The notes beneath the pieces are model-generated. The model saw nothing but the letters and a program-made list of their open reading frames with translations, was not told the DNA's origin and did not search any database. Shown here in pieces: positions 35,329 through 46,510 of a stretch of 64,000 nt of DNA; positions within the stretch are counted from its first letter, which is position 1, and every line of letters begins with the position of its first letter. Both the position numbers and the translations under genes were made by a program. The stretch lies in NCBI RefSeq assembly GCF_017549005.1, contig NZ_JAFYYT010000007.1, positions 62,001 through 126,000 of the forward strand, given 5' to 3'. This DNA is from Ruminococcus sp. GTDB taxonomy: Bacteria; Bacillota; Clostridia; Oscillospirales; Ruminococcaceae.

Positions 35329-35541
35329 AGAAAAGAAAAAAAGCAAAATTTCTGCCTTGTGCGGGTAATTATAGTTTTTATAATCCAACACATAATTCAA
35401 GGGAATTCGTCTCCGTATGTGGACTGCAGACCTCCCGCCCTGCGGAAGAAGGGAGCGAGAAGCATAAGGGCGTTTACCCACCTGCTTAGTGCGGGTTTTA
35501 TGCACTATATGACGGCAAGGCGGATTTTTATACTCAAATGG
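35329..35541 (+). ncRNA. Candidate 6S RNA (SsrS-like)
   Basis: About 200 nt between a promoter and a terminator with no coding frame. The ends form a closing helix: 35351-35359 (TCTGCCTTG) pairs with 35516-35524 (CAAGGCGGA), extended by AAAA/TTTT. Inside are CACATA...TATGTG, CTCCC...GGGAG with CCGC-CCT-GCGG on top, and GCATAA...TTATGC. The overall plan and the stretch GAGCGAGAAGC resemble the 6S RNA that sequesters sigma-A RNA polymerase, but several local hairpins are stronger than expected for the simple rod with a bubble, so another family (for example raiA-type) is possible. Confidence 0.5.
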
Positions 35542-35574
35542 AAAACGGTCTCCGATTTCGGAGACCGTTTTTTT
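35542..35574. terminator. Bidirectional terminator (small RNA / V-ATPase operon)
   Basis: AAAACGGTCTCCGA pairs perfectly with TCGGAGACCGTTTT with a 2-nt loop and ends in TTTT on the plus strand; on the minus strand it follows ntpD. Confidence 0.9.
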
Positions 35575-35577
35575 CTT

Positions 35578-36231
35578 TTATTGCTGATAGTGATGGCTCT
35601 GTTTCAAAACCATGTCCTTGACCTTCATAAGTGAGGTCGTTGTACTTCTCTCGTTTTCAGAAAGCTTCATGGTTATGAACTTGATAGTTTCCTCATAATC
35701 AGGGATCATTATATGCTCAAGCGCATTTACACGGCGACGGGTCTTTTCGATCTCGTCAGCCATGAGCTGACACGACTTCTCTATCTCAGCAAGGCGTATC
35801 ATCTTCGGAAAGACCGCGCTGAGAGAGCTTACAGCTCCGTCCAGATCTATAGACGTGAACGCCATGCCGTATGAATAGATGTCATTGGAATCACCCGAAC
35901 GGTATTTCGTCTTGAACTCGGGAATATACACGCTCATCACGTTTTTTTCGCTCACTTCCAGCTCTACCTCCTGCTTAGGGAGCATAAGAGCCGTTTCAAG
36001 CACCTCACGCTGCATTACAGAACCTGCAACTGCCATATATCTGTTTGCTTCCTTTATTGCAGCTTCAACTTCGGTGCGGAGCTGACGGTTCTCCCTTATA
36101 AGGTTCATGAACTGTCTCATGAGCTCGTCACGCTTGTCTTTAAGCAGTTTATGGCCTCTCCGTGCGGAAACAAGCTTCTTTTTCAGCTTGCTGAGTTCCA
36201 TTCTGGTCGGATTAACATTCAGTCTTGCCAA
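35578..36231 (-). CDS. ntpD: V-type ATP synthase subunit D
   Basis: 217 aa. Central-stalk (rotor) subunit that turns inside the A3B3 head. The N-terminus LNVNPTRMELSKLKKKLVSARRGHKLLKDKRDELMRQFM and a C-terminal coiled coil (RRVNALEHIMIPDYEETIKFI) are family hallmarks; the middle is a variable loop. Last gene of the operon, 10 bp after ntpB, ending at the shared terminator. Confidence 0.96.
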   Translation of the reverse strand: MARLNVNPTRMELSKLKKKLVSARRGHKLLKDKRDELMRQFMNLIRENRQLRTEVEAAIKEANRYMAVAGSVMQREVLETALMLPKQEVELEVSEKNVMSVYIPEFKTKYRSGDSNDIYSYGMAFTSIDLDGAVSSLSAVFPKMIRLAEIEKSCQLMADEIEKTRRRVNALEHIMIPDYEETIKFITMKLSENERSTTTSLMKVKDMVLKQSHHYQQ

Positions 36232-36241
36232 TCAGCCCACC

Positions 36242-37618
36242 TCATTTCTGAGTATCATAATACTTAACAAGGTATTCCTCACGGATTCTTCTGAGCTCGC
36301 TCCTCGGAAGCATTTTCAGCAGCTCCCAGCCTATTGCAAGGGTATCCTCGATGCTTCTGTTGTTCTCGAAGCCCTGAGAAACATACTTTTTCTCAAATTC
36401 GTCCGCAAATTTAGCATAAATAAGGTCCGTAGGAGTAAGAGCCGCTTCGCCGAGGACTACCATGAGTTCCTTTGCGTCCTTTCCTCTTGCGTATGCGGAG
36501 AAGAGCTGGTTCATGGTGTCGGAATGATCTGCACGGGTCTTGCCCTCGCCTATACCCTTATCCTTAAGACGTGAAAGTGAAGGAAGTACGTCAACAGGTG
36601 GATTTATTCCCTTTCTGTAGAGCTCACGGGAAAGAATTATCTGTCCCTCTGTGATATAGCCTGTAAGATCGGGGATAGGGTGAGTTTTATCGTCTTCCGG
36701 CATGGTAAGGATAGGTATCATTGTGATACTACCCTCCTTGCCGTTCTGACGGCCTGCACGCTCATATATAGTCGCAAGGTCGGTATACATATATCCAGGA
36801 TAGCCTCTTCGTCCCGGAACTTCCTTACGCGCTGCCGATACCTCACGAAGAGCGTCGGCGTAGTTGGTGATATCGGTAAGGATAACAAGAACGTGCATAC
36901 CTTTTTCAAATGCGAGGTATTCTGCGGCTGTAAGAGCCATTTTAGGAGTTGCAAGGCGCTCGATAGCCGAATCGTTTGCAAGATTTATGAAAAGTACCGT
37001 TCTGTCAAGAGAGCCTGTGCTGCGGAAACTCTGTACAAAGTACTCGGATTCCTCAAAGGTGATACCCATTGCCGCAAATACAACGGCAAACTGCTCGTTC
37101 TTGCCGCGTACCTTTGCCTGACGGGCTATCTGAGCCGCAAGCTGTGCATGAGGAAGTCCGCTGGCAGAGAAGATAGGCAGCTTCTGGCCTCTTACAAGGG
37201 TGTTGAGTCCGTCTATAGCGGATACGCCTGTCTGAATGAACTCCTGAGGATATCTTCTTGCAACAGGATTCATAGGAAGTCCGTTTACGTCAAGACGCAT
37301 TTCGGGGATTATCTCGGGACCGTCGTCTATAGGTCTGCCGAGTCCGTCAAAAACTCGTCCCAGCATATCCTCTGACACGCCAAGTTCCATCTGATGTCCC
37401 GAGAAAACAACGCTGCTGTCCTGTAAATTTATACCTGCTGCATTCTCAAAAAGCTGAACGAGAGCGTTCGTGCCGTTTATCTCAAGTACACGGCAGCGTC
37501 TTTTCTCACCGTTTTTTAGTCTTATCTCAGCAAGCTCGCCGTACGTTACGTTCTCAACGTCCTTTACAAGCAGCAGAGGACCTGCCGCTTCTTCGATAGT
37601 TCTGTATTCTCTTGGCAT
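36242..37618 (-). CDS. ntpB: V-type ATP synthase subunit B
   Basis: 458 aa, non-catalytic nucleotide-binding-fold subunit of the peripheral head. Family motifs: [60 protein letters not shown] (no intact P-loop, as expected) and [16 protein letters not shown]. Its ATG overlaps the last base of the ntpA stop codon. Works with ntpA in the A3B3 hexamer. Confidence 0.97.
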   Translation of the reverse strand: MPREYRTIEEAAGPLLLVKDVENVTYGELAEIRLKNGEKRRCRVLEINGTNALVQLFENAAGINLQDSSVVFSGHQMELGVSEDMLGRVFDGLGRPIDDGPEIIPEMRLDVNGLPMNPVARRYPQEFIQTGVSAIDGLNTLVRGQKLPIFSASGLPHAQLAAQIARQAKVRGKNEQFAVVFAAMGITFEESEYFVQSFRSTGSLDRTVLFINLANDSAIERLATPKMALTAAEYLAFEKGMHVLVILTDITNYADALREVSAARKEVPGRRGYPGYMYTDLATIYERAGRQNGKEGSITMIPILTMPEDDKTHPIPDLTGYITEGQIILSRELYRKGINPPVDVLPSLSRLKDKGIGEGKTRADHSDTMNQLFSAYARGKDAKELMVVLGEAALTPTDLIYAKFADEFEKKYVSQGFENNRSIEDTLAIGWELLKMLPRSELRRIREEYLVKYYDTQK

Positions 37619-39387
37619 CAGTCTTCCTCCTTGTCAAGCAGCTCATTGAGCTCTGAGGAGATCTCCACTGAGAGCTTTTCAAATTCTGCGTCTGTATTTT
37701 TTTCTTCGATATACTTGAAACGTCCTATCTTTTCCCTGACTGTCAGGTTTGCGACGGCTTCGATATCTGCACCCTTCTTGATGCTTTCATAAGCTTCGTC
37801 GTTGAAATTAAGGATAAGCTTCATCATATAAAGCTGTTTTTTCAGGCTCGTATAGGTATCCACCTCGTGGAAAGCCAGCTGGTGCAGGAAGTCCTCACGT
37901 ATGGAACGTGCAGTCTCCATTTTCAGTCTGTCATTGGGCGAAAGTGCGTCCATACCAACGAGCTTCACTATTTCCTTGAGCTCAGCCTCGTCATGAAGGA
38001 TCTCCATAAAGCGGGCTCTGCACTTCATCCAGTCCTTGGATACATTGTTATTGTACCAGTCTGCAAGCGAATCAGCATAAAGCGAGTAACTCGTAAGCCA
38101 GTTTATTGCAGGGAAATGTCTCTGGTATGCAAGATTGGAATCAAGTCCCCAGAAAACCTTTACGATACGGAGCGTTGCCTGGGATACAGGCTCGGATATA
38201 TCACCTCCGGGAGGCGAAACTGCTCCGATGACTGAAAGAGCACCCTCTCTTCCGTCAGAGCCGTTGGATATAACTCTTCCTGCACGCTCATAGAACTGTG
38301 CAAGACGGCTTCCGAGGTATGCAGGATATCCCTCATCACCGGGCATTTCCTCAAGACGTCCGGACATCTCACGGAGAGCCTCTGCCCAACGCGATGTGGA
38401 GTCAGCCATAAGAGCTACGGAATAGCCCATATCACGGTAATATTCTGCAATGGTGATACCTGTGTAAACAGAAGCTTCACGGGCTGCAACAGGCATATCA
38501 GATGTATTTGCTATAAGAACTGTACGCTCCATAAGTGATTTGCCTGTATTCGGGTCTATAAGCTCGGGAAACTCGTTAAGAACGTCCGTCATTTCGTTTC
38601 CGCGCTCTCCGCAGCCGATATATACGATAATATCAGCCTCCGCCCACTTTGCAAGCTGGTGCTGAGTTACAGTCTTGCCGCTTCCGAAAGGTCCGGGGAT
38701 AGCCGCCACACCGCCCTTTGCAATCGGGAAGAGACAGTCAACTACTCTCTGACCTGTTACAAGAGGCATTTCGGGCGATAACTTCTTCTGATACGGTCTG
38801 CCTCGGCGGACAGGCCATTTCTGGATAAGAGAAAGCTCCTTGTCGCCCTTTGCGGTCTCAACTACGCAAACTGTATCGTCTGCATGGAACTCACCCTCGG
38901 ATATGGATTTAACAGTTCCCTCAATGCCGTTGGGCACCATTATCTTGTGGGTAACGATGTCTGTTTCGGGAACGGTTCCGATGATATCCCCGCCGATGAC
39001 CTTATCTCCCTTTTTGACCGAGGGAGTGAACTTCCAAAGCGGTTCTCTTTTAAGCGACGGAACTTCAACGCCTCTTTGCAGATTGTTTCCGCAGACCTTT
39101 CTTATGTCATCGAGCGGACGCTGTATACCGTCGAAAATGCTTCCGATAAGTCCGGGACCGAGCTCAACGCTCATAGGTTCGCCTGTTGATTCAACGCCCT
39201 CGCCTGTTCCGAGACCAGAAGTCTCCTCATATACCTGTATTGAAGCACGGTCACCGTGCATTTCGATTATCTCGCCTATAAGACGTTTATCACTAACACG
39301 GACAACGTCGAACATATTGGCGTCTCTCATACCTTCAGCAACTACAAGAGGTCCTGATATTTTTACGATAGTACCTTTACTGTTCAT
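37618..39387 (-). CDS. ntpA: V-type ATP synthase subunit A (catalytic)
   Basis: 589 aa. Catalytic ATPase subunit with Walker A GPFGSGKT (in [21 protein letters not shown]), catalytic Glu in [15 protein letters not shown], Walker B in [35 protein letters not shown] and the long non-homologous region of A-type subunits after residue 110. ATP hydrolysis drives ion export, or the reverse. Lies between ntpG (22 bp) and ntpB (1-bp overlap). Confidence 0.97.
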   Translation of the reverse strand: MNSKGTIVKISGPLVVAEGMRDANMFDVVRVSDKRLIGEIIEMHGDRASIQVYEETSGLGTGEGVESTGEPMSVELGPGLIGSIFDGIQRPLDDIRKVCGNNLQRGVEVPSLKREPLWKFTPSVKKGDKVIGGDIIGTVPETDIVTHKIMVPNGIEGTVKSISEGEFHADDTVCVVETAKGDKELSLIQKWPVRRGRPYQKKLSPEMPLVTGQRVVDCLFPIAKGGVAAIPGPFGSGKTVTQHQLAKWAEADIIVYIGCGERGNEMTDVLNEFPELIDPNTGKSLMERTVLIANTSDMPVAAREASVYTGITIAEYYRDMGYSVALMADSTSRWAEALREMSGRLEEMPGDEGYPAYLGSRLAQFYERAGRVISNGSDGREGALSVIGAVSPPGGDISEPVSQATLRIVKVFWGLDSNLAYQRHFPAINWLTSYSLYADSLADWYNNNVSKDWMKCRARFMEILHDEAELKEIVKLVGMDALSPNDRLKMETARSIREDFLHQLAFHEVDTYTSLKKQLYMMKLILNFNDEAYESIKKGADIEAVANLTVREKIGRFKYIEEKNTDAEFEKLSVEISSELNELLDKEED

Positions 39388-39408
39388 TTCTGCTTATCCG
39401 CCTCTTTC

Positions 39409-39720
39409 TTAATTTAATATATCTGAGCCGACAGCCTTTTCAACTGCCTCGTGGAGCGCTCTCATACCGTCTCCCGTATTGCCCTCTATTGCAGGGATAA
39501 GGACGATGGACGGCAGCTTGCTGCTCCTGTATTTATTTATTGTATCCTTTACAAGCGCCGCAGCAGGCTCTGTGATGTATATCACAGCAAAATCATTGGC
39601 TGCGAGTCTTGAAATGAGCTTTGTTATCTTTTCGGGCTCTGTCTCACGGAAAACGGAAAGCCCGAGAGCTGCAAAGCCTGAAACGCTTGCACTGTCGCCT
39701 ATTACAGCAGCCTTATACAT
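39409..39720 (-). CDS. ntpG: V-type ATP synthase subunit F (NtpG)
   Basis: 103 aa. Small Rossmann-like rotor subunit bound to D: AVIGDSASVSGFAALGLSVF at the start, FAVIYITEPAAALV in the middle and PSIVLIPAIEGNTGDGMRALHEAVEKAVG at the end. Overlaps ntpC by 8 bp. Position between C and A equals ntpG of Enterococcus hirae. Confidence 0.93.
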   Translation of the reverse strand: MYKAAVIGDSASVSGFAALGLSVFRETEPEKITKLISRLAANDFAVIYITEPAAALVKDTINKYRSSKLPSIVLIPAIEGNTGDGMRALHEAVEKAVGSDILN

Positions 39721-40654
39721 ACAGCTTTCTCATCCTTTCCGTGATAGTTTCCTTGTCTGCGCCAAATTCCTTGCATACAGAAAGTATCCTGAGATTCTTT
39801 ATCTCAGCTTCCTTTGCGATAAAATATGCAGCTAACGGCTCAGAGCCGAAAGCCTGCATTCTTGCGGTCTCGGCAAGCTCCATTATAACGTCGTCGCACC
39901 ACTTTTCATACTGTGCAGCCGACTCTTTGAGAAATGCCGCACCATTGCTGTAGGGTGTAATTTCAAGGAAGGCAAAAAGCGATTCTGTACCGCCAAGCGC
40001 AGCTTTGACGAGCTGCTCCTTATCAAGGTCACTGCTTCCGCAAATAGCATTTTCCATGAACTGTGCCGATTTATTCAGCAGGCTGCACCTATAGGCAGTC
40101 TTTATGTCGGCACAGGCTGTTATGAGCTGAGAATATTTCTGCATGAATTCGCCGCCAAACTCAGCGGAGCTTTTCTGCATTGCCTCCATTGAAGCCTTGT
40201 CTATGAGTGAATCCGACAGCTGACCGTCAAGGGTGTTCGTTACGAGCTCATAGGCTTCTTCAGCCGCTTTCTGCATATATTCCGGCAGAAGGCTGTAATC
40301 CTTCCTGCTTATGGCGTCAACGAGCACGGAAAGCTCTGCATTTGACGGTGAAATATAGTACTGTGACGGTTCTCTGTTGGATATGACCGCTTTCAGAACA
40401 GCTTTAAGGTTATGAAAATCATTCCTGTAAAGGAGTATTTCCAGTTCCTTGCAGTCAGGGGCATATTCATGGAGCATTTCCCATACCGATACCAGCGTTT
40501 CACCGCTTGATGAACCGCTTTTTGAAGCGATTATGGACTCTCTCTCCGCCCTGCCCTTTGAATTGATGAGCTGTTCGATATCGTTTTTTGAGAGAAGAGT
40601 GTTCTCCATAACTCTTACAGCTCCGACAGCATTTGCATACTTTGTTCCGTTCAT
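39713..40654 (-). CDS. ntpC: V-type ATP synthase subunit C
   Basis: 313 aa, helical subunit linking the central rotor to the membrane ring. Characteristic: Y-ANAVGAVRVMENTLLSKNDIEQLI at the N-terminus, LEILLYRNDFHNLKAVLKAVI, and EPLAAYFIAKEAEIKNLRILSVCKEFG near the end. Starts 8 bp after ntpE, overlaps ntpG. Confidence 0.94.
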   Translation of the reverse strand: MNGTKYANAVGAVRVMENTLLSKNDIEQLINSKGRAERESIIASKSGSSSGETLVSVWEMLHEYAPDCKELEILLYRNDFHNLKAVLKAVISNREPSQYYISPSNAELSVLVDAISRKDYSLLPEYMQKAAEEAYELVTNTLDGQLSDSLIDKASMEAMQKSSAEFGGEFMQKYSQLITACADIKTAYRCSLLNKSAQFMENAICGSSDLDKEQLVKAALGGTESLFAFLEITPYSNGAAFLKESAAQYEKWCDDVIMELAETARMQAFGSEPLAAYFIAKEAEIKNLRILSVCKEFGADKETITERMRKLYV

Positions 40655-40662
40655 AGTATCAC

Positions 40663-41256
40663 CTACCCGAACAGTACTCTTGCAGCCGTATCGCGTACAG
40701 CTTCTTTTTCGGATTCAATAATGGAGCGGAAGCTGCAGTTTTCGGATATAAGTCCGTATGTCAGAATGAAGCCGTCGTCTATATCAGCTGCTTCCTTTGA
40801 CAATGCGATCTCTCCGCCCTTTTTCTTTGCAAGGTCATTCAGTCTGCTTTCAAAATCGGCAGGCAGTCTGGCAATATCCTTGCCGCCGAATGAGATAACG
40901 CCCTTGCCTGACTGAATGTGACTCTCCGTAAGCTTTGCAATCAGCTCAAAATACTCCTTATCGGGAAGCTCCCTGAGCTTGCTTACGGTCTTTTCCACAG
41001 CCTGATCTATGAGCTCCACCTTGCAGGCGAGTATACGGCGCTTCATCGCAGCGTCAGCGGAATTGCAGGAGTTTTCGTAATCCTTTTCCGCCTGAGCTGT
41101 TGATTTTTTCATAAAATCGTCGTATGCTTTCTGAGCTTTCTTGTCGCCCTCTGCTTTTATAGCATTGGCTTTGTTTACAGCTGCCTTTATAAGAGAATCT
41201 TCCGTTTGTTTCTGCTGAGCTTCAATGAGGTTAAGGATCTCGTCAAGTCCTGACAT
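40663..41256 (-). CDS. ntpE: V-type ATP synthase subunit E
   Basis: 197 aa. Peripheral stalk subunit: an N-terminal Lys/Ala/Glu-rich coiled coil (10-75) followed by a globular domain (VELIDQAVEKTVSKLRELPDKEYFELIAKL and DDGFILTYGLISENCSFRSIIES). Forms the stator with the small subunit NtpF. Sits between ntpK and ntpC. Confidence 0.93.
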   Translation of the reverse strand: MSGLDEILNLIEAQQKQTEDSLIKAAVNKANAIKAEGDKKAQKAYDDFMKKSTAQAEKDYENSCNSADAAMKRRILACKVELIDQAVEKTVSKLRELPDKEYFELIAKLTESHIQSGKGVISFGGKDIARLPADFESRLNDLAKKKGGEIALSKEAADIDDGFILTYGLISENCSFRSIIESEKEAVRDTAARVLFG

Positions 41257-41269
41257 ATCTCCACCCCCA

Positions 41270-43709
<2,440 letters not shown>

Positions 43710-43742
43710 TTATTACATCACTCTCCTTTACAAGGTCGGATT

Positions 43743-44051
43743 TCAGAAATAGCGGTTGATTATCTCGTCAACAGCCTTACCCATATTTTTTTCGGCTTGC
43801 TGTCTGATACTGTCGATCTTTTTCTGACACTCGGCTTCGGCATTTTTCTTGTATTCCTCAAGCTTTTTATCGTATTCCGATTTTAGCTTTGAAAGCTCCG
43901 AATGCGCGTCACTGAGCTTTTTCTGTATAGCAAGCGACGATTTCCCCGAAGCAGAGCTGATTATATCGTCACGCTGCTTACGTGCTTCGGCATTCTTTTT
44001 GTCAGAAAGAGCCTCAGCTTCAAGGATCTTTTTTACAGCTTCCGACGCCAT
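43743..44051 (-). CDS. ntpF: V-type ATP synthase small stalk subunit (NtpF, G/H-like)
   Basis: 102 aa, almost entirely a charged coiled coil (KKILEAEALSDKKNAEARKQRDD onwards), the peripheral-stalk partner of subunit E. First gene of an operon whose order F-I-K-E-C-G-A-B-D matches E. hirae ntp exactly, without the Trk-type ntpJ at the end. Reads from the promoter at 44096-44124; an inverted repeat lies in its leader. Confidence 0.88.
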   Translation of the reverse strand: MASEAVKKILEAEALSDKKNAEARKQRDDIISSASGKSSLAIQKKLSDAHSELSKLKSEYDKKLEEYKKNAEAECQKKIDSIRQQAEKNMGKAVDEIINRYF

Positions 44052-44067
44052 AGATACGCCTCCTTAA

Positions 44068-44086
44068 AAATGACCAGCGGTCATTT
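44068..44086. promoter_or_regulatory. Palindromic operator candidate in the V-ATPase leader
   Basis: AAATGACC-N3-GGTCATTT, perfect 8-bp arms, spans roughly +3 to +21 of the predicted ntp transcript. Short spacer and position suit a dimeric repressor (TetR/GntR style) better than a terminator. Confidence 0.55.
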
Positions 44087-44095
44087 GATGATTTG

Positions 44096-44124
44096 ATTAT
44101 AGCATTCTTTCTGTGAATAGTCAA
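44096..44124 (-). promoter_or_regulatory. Promoter of the V-ATPase operon
   Basis: Minus strand TTGACT (44124-44119), 17 nt, TATAAT (44101-44096). Confidence 0.82.
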
Positions 44125-44162
44125 TAGCTATCCGGTTAATAAAGCCTAACAATAAAGACAAA

Positions 44163-44189
44163 GGGAGCTAACCTACAGACAGCTCCCTA
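44163..44189 (-). terminator. Terminator after the NUDIX gene
   Basis: Minus strand AGGGAGCT and its complement with an 11-nt loop, followed by TTGTCTTTATT, about 90 nt after the NUDIX stop. Confidence 0.65.
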
Positions 44190-44279
44190 CAAAATTATTA
44201 AACCTATAGTTAATATTATACTACTATTCAAGAAAAAAGTCAATAAAAATCTTTGAAATATTTTGTTTTTTTAGGCTGA

Positions 44280-44738
44280 TTAAACCCCGAATATCTCATA
44301 TTCCCCTGCTTTAAGGGAAATAGACTTATAGTCACCTTTTTCGAGAGTATTTTCACAGTCGTTTATATACGCATTAAGTATAGCACGACTCATATTGGTT
44401 ATATCGCTGCGTTTTACAGCCTCCTCAGGAGTGAGGAGAAGTACCTCGCTGTTTTCATATCCGTCGGAATGAGGCTCGCCCGATATATATTTGAGACGAA
44501 AAACGATTATCCACTGCTCTGCGCGGAACTGAACTGCAAAAACAGACTCAGCAACTGCATTTACGCCTGTTTCCTCAAGAAATTCTCTTTTGACCGCGTC
44601 AGACGGCAGCTCGCCTTCTTTCAGATATCCGCCGGGAATAAGGATACGCTCCTTTGCAGCGCCGTATGTATGCCTTACAAAAAGTATCTTCCCATCGATA
44701 TCGAGTATTCCGCAGACAGCGTAATAGCGGTTACTCAT
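44280..44738 (-). CDS. NUDIX hydrolase
   Basis: 152 aa. Complete Nudix box GGYLKEGELPSDAVKREFLEETGV (G-x5-E-x7-REF-x-EE-x-G) at about residues 32-54, preceded by LFVRHTYGAAKERILIPGG. Cytosolic hydrolase of a nucleoside-diphosphate-linked compound; substrate unknown, general layout like ADP-ribose or (d)NTP pyrophosphatases. Its start overlaps the aspS end by 8 bp, so it is translated from the hisS-aspS transcript. Confidence 0.92.
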   Translation of the reverse strand: MSNRYYAVCGILDIDGKILFVRHTYGAAKERILIPGGYLKEGELPSDAVKREFLEETGVNAVAESVFAVQFRAEQWIIVFRLKYISGEPHSDGYENSEVLLLTPEEAVKRSDITNMSRAILNAYINDCENTLEKGDYKSISLKAGEYEIFGV

Positions 44739-46509
44739 CTTCTTTTTTCACAACGCTTATGCCGAGGACCTCAAGGCTTTCGTCGTCAACAGCAGACGGA
44801 CATTCTGACATAAGCTCGCTTGCGTTCTGTACCTTCGGGAATGCAGTTACATCCCTGAGGCTGTCAGCCTTGCACATTATCATTGCAAGACGGTCAAGAC
44901 CGATTCCCATACCACCGTGAGGCGGAGCGCCGTAGCGATATGCGTCAACAAGGAATCCGAACTTTGCCTGTATCTCCTCGTCTGTCATGCCGAGAGCTTC
45001 AAACATCTTCTGCTGGAGCTCGAAATCGGTGATACGCATAGATCCGCTTGAAAGCTCTGTTCCGTTGAGAACGAGGTCCCACGCCTTAGCACGTACATTT
45101 GCAGGATCGGTGTCAAGATATCCGAGACACTCCTCCATCGGCATAGTAAACGGGTGATGTGCGGCAACCCAGGTATTGTTTTCATCGTCGTGCTCAAAGA
45201 ACGGCATTTCTGTGATCCAGAGGAAATTATACTGATCCTCGGGGATAACTTCCATTCTCTTGCCGCAGATAAGTCTTATTGCACCGAGAGTTGCAAGGAC
45301 GGTCTTTGTCTTGTCAGCACAGATAAGAACAAGGTCGCCCTCATGTGCATCAACGGCAGCGCATATCTTTTCAAGGTCGCCGTCAGCAAGGAACTTCTTG
45401 AACGAGCAGTTAGGCTCTTCAGCCCAGCGTATATAGGCAAGTCCCTTTGCTCCGATACCCTTTGCGTGTTCGACGAGCTTGTCGATCTCCTTACGTGTAT
45501 ATGTAGCAGCACCGTTCTTTACATTTATAGCACGTACAGAACCGCCTTCTTCGATAGCATTCCTGAACACAACAAAGTCAATATCCTTTACGGTATCTGT
45601 GATATCCTGTATCTCAAAGCCGAAGCGCGTATCAGGTTTGTCGGAGCCGTAACGGTTCATAGCGTCCGCAAATGTAAGTCTCGGGAGCGGAGTGGGAACA
45701 TCAACATTTATGACTTCCTTGAATACTCTCTGAATGAAGCCCTCAACACACTCCTGGATATCCTCTGCGTCAACAAATGACATCTCAAGGTCTATCTGAG
45801 TGAATTCGGGCTGACGGTCTGCTCTGAGGTCTTCATCGCGGAAGCAGCGTGCAAGCTGGATATATCTGTCATATCCAGATACCATAAGAAGCTGCTTGTA
45901 GATCTGAGGCGACTGAGGCAGAGCATAGAACTTGCCCTGATGAACTCTTGAAGGGATAAGATAGTCTCTTGCGCCCTCGGGAGTTGACTTCATCATCATA
46001 GGGGTCTCTATCTCAAGGAATCCGTTCTCATAGAAGTACTCACGTGTCACCTTTGCGATCTCATGGCGCATGATGATATTCTGCTGGAGCGGTGCGCGTC
46101 TGAGGTCAAGGTAACGGTACTTGAGACGGAGCTCGTCGTTTACCTTTGTTTCGTTTACTATCTCGAAAGGAGGGGTCTGAGCCTTTGCAAGTATCCTGAG
46201 GTCGCTGACAAATATTTCAACATTGCCCGTCTTCAGCTTGTCGTTCTTGCTTTCACGCTCACGGACCACGCCCTTAGCCATAAGAACATACTCGCTCTTG
46301 CAGGTCGCTGCCTTATCGAACAGTTCGCGGTCTGTCTCATCGTTGAACAGAAGCTGTACAACGCCTGTCCTGTCTCTGAGGACGATGAAGATAACGCCGC
46401 CCTTGTCCCTTATTCTGTCAACAAAGCCGCCTACTACGACTTCTTTTCCTATTTCGGTCACATCTCCGCAATAATGTGTGCGCTTGAGACCTTTCATACT
46501 ATCTGCCAT
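44731..46509 (-). CDS. aspS: Aspartate-tRNA ligase
   Basis: 592 aa, class II bacterial-type enzyme. N-terminal OB anticodon-binding domain (GFVDRIRDKGGVIFIVLRDRTGVVQLLF), class II motif 2 (RCFRDEDLRADRQPEFTQIDLEMSF), the bacterial GAD insertion domain in the middle and motif 3 (GGMGIGLDRLAMIM). The start ATG 46509 is preceded by GGGGAGGA; the frame extends far upstream over hisS but that part is spurious. It begins two bases after the hisS stop codon, an obvious operon. Whether it is discriminating (Asp only) was not determined. Confidence 0.97.
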   Translation of the reverse strand: MADSMKGLKRTHYCGDVTEIGKEVVVGGFVDRIRDKGGVIFIVLRDRTGVVQLLFNDETDRELFDKAATCKSEYVLMAKGVVRERESKNDKLKTGNVEIFVSDLRILAKAQTPPFEIVNETKVNDELRLKYRYLDLRRAPLQQNIIMRHEIAKVTREYFYENGFLEIETPMMMKSTPEGARDYLIPSRVHQGKFYALPQSPQIYKQLLMVSGYDRYIQLARCFRDEDLRADRQPEFTQIDLEMSFVDAEDIQECVEGFIQRVFKEVINVDVPTPLPRLTFADAMNRYGSDKPDTRFGFEIQDITDTVKDIDFVVFRNAIEEGGSVRAINVKNGAATYTRKEIDKLVEHAKGIGAKGLAYIRWAEEPNCSFKKFLADGDLEKICAAVDAHEGDLVLICADKTKTVLATLGAIRLICGKRMEVIPEDQYNFLWITEMPFFEHDDENNTWVAAHHPFTMPMEECLGYLDTDPANVRAKAWDLVLNGTELSSGSMRITDFELQQKMFEALGMTDEEIQAKFGFLVDAYRYGAPPHGGMGIGLDRLAMIMCKADSLRDVTAFPKVQNASELMSECPSAVDDESLEVLGISVVKKEDE

Positions 46510-46510
46510 T

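Noticed and set aside
35311-35634. 107-codon plus-strand frame over the 6S-like RNA
   Set aside because: Crosses a promoter, hairpins and a terminator; composition not protein-like.
45154-45780. 208-codon frame antisense to aspS
   Set aside because: Cys/Leu-rich composition typical of antisense shadow; aspS is certain on the other strand.
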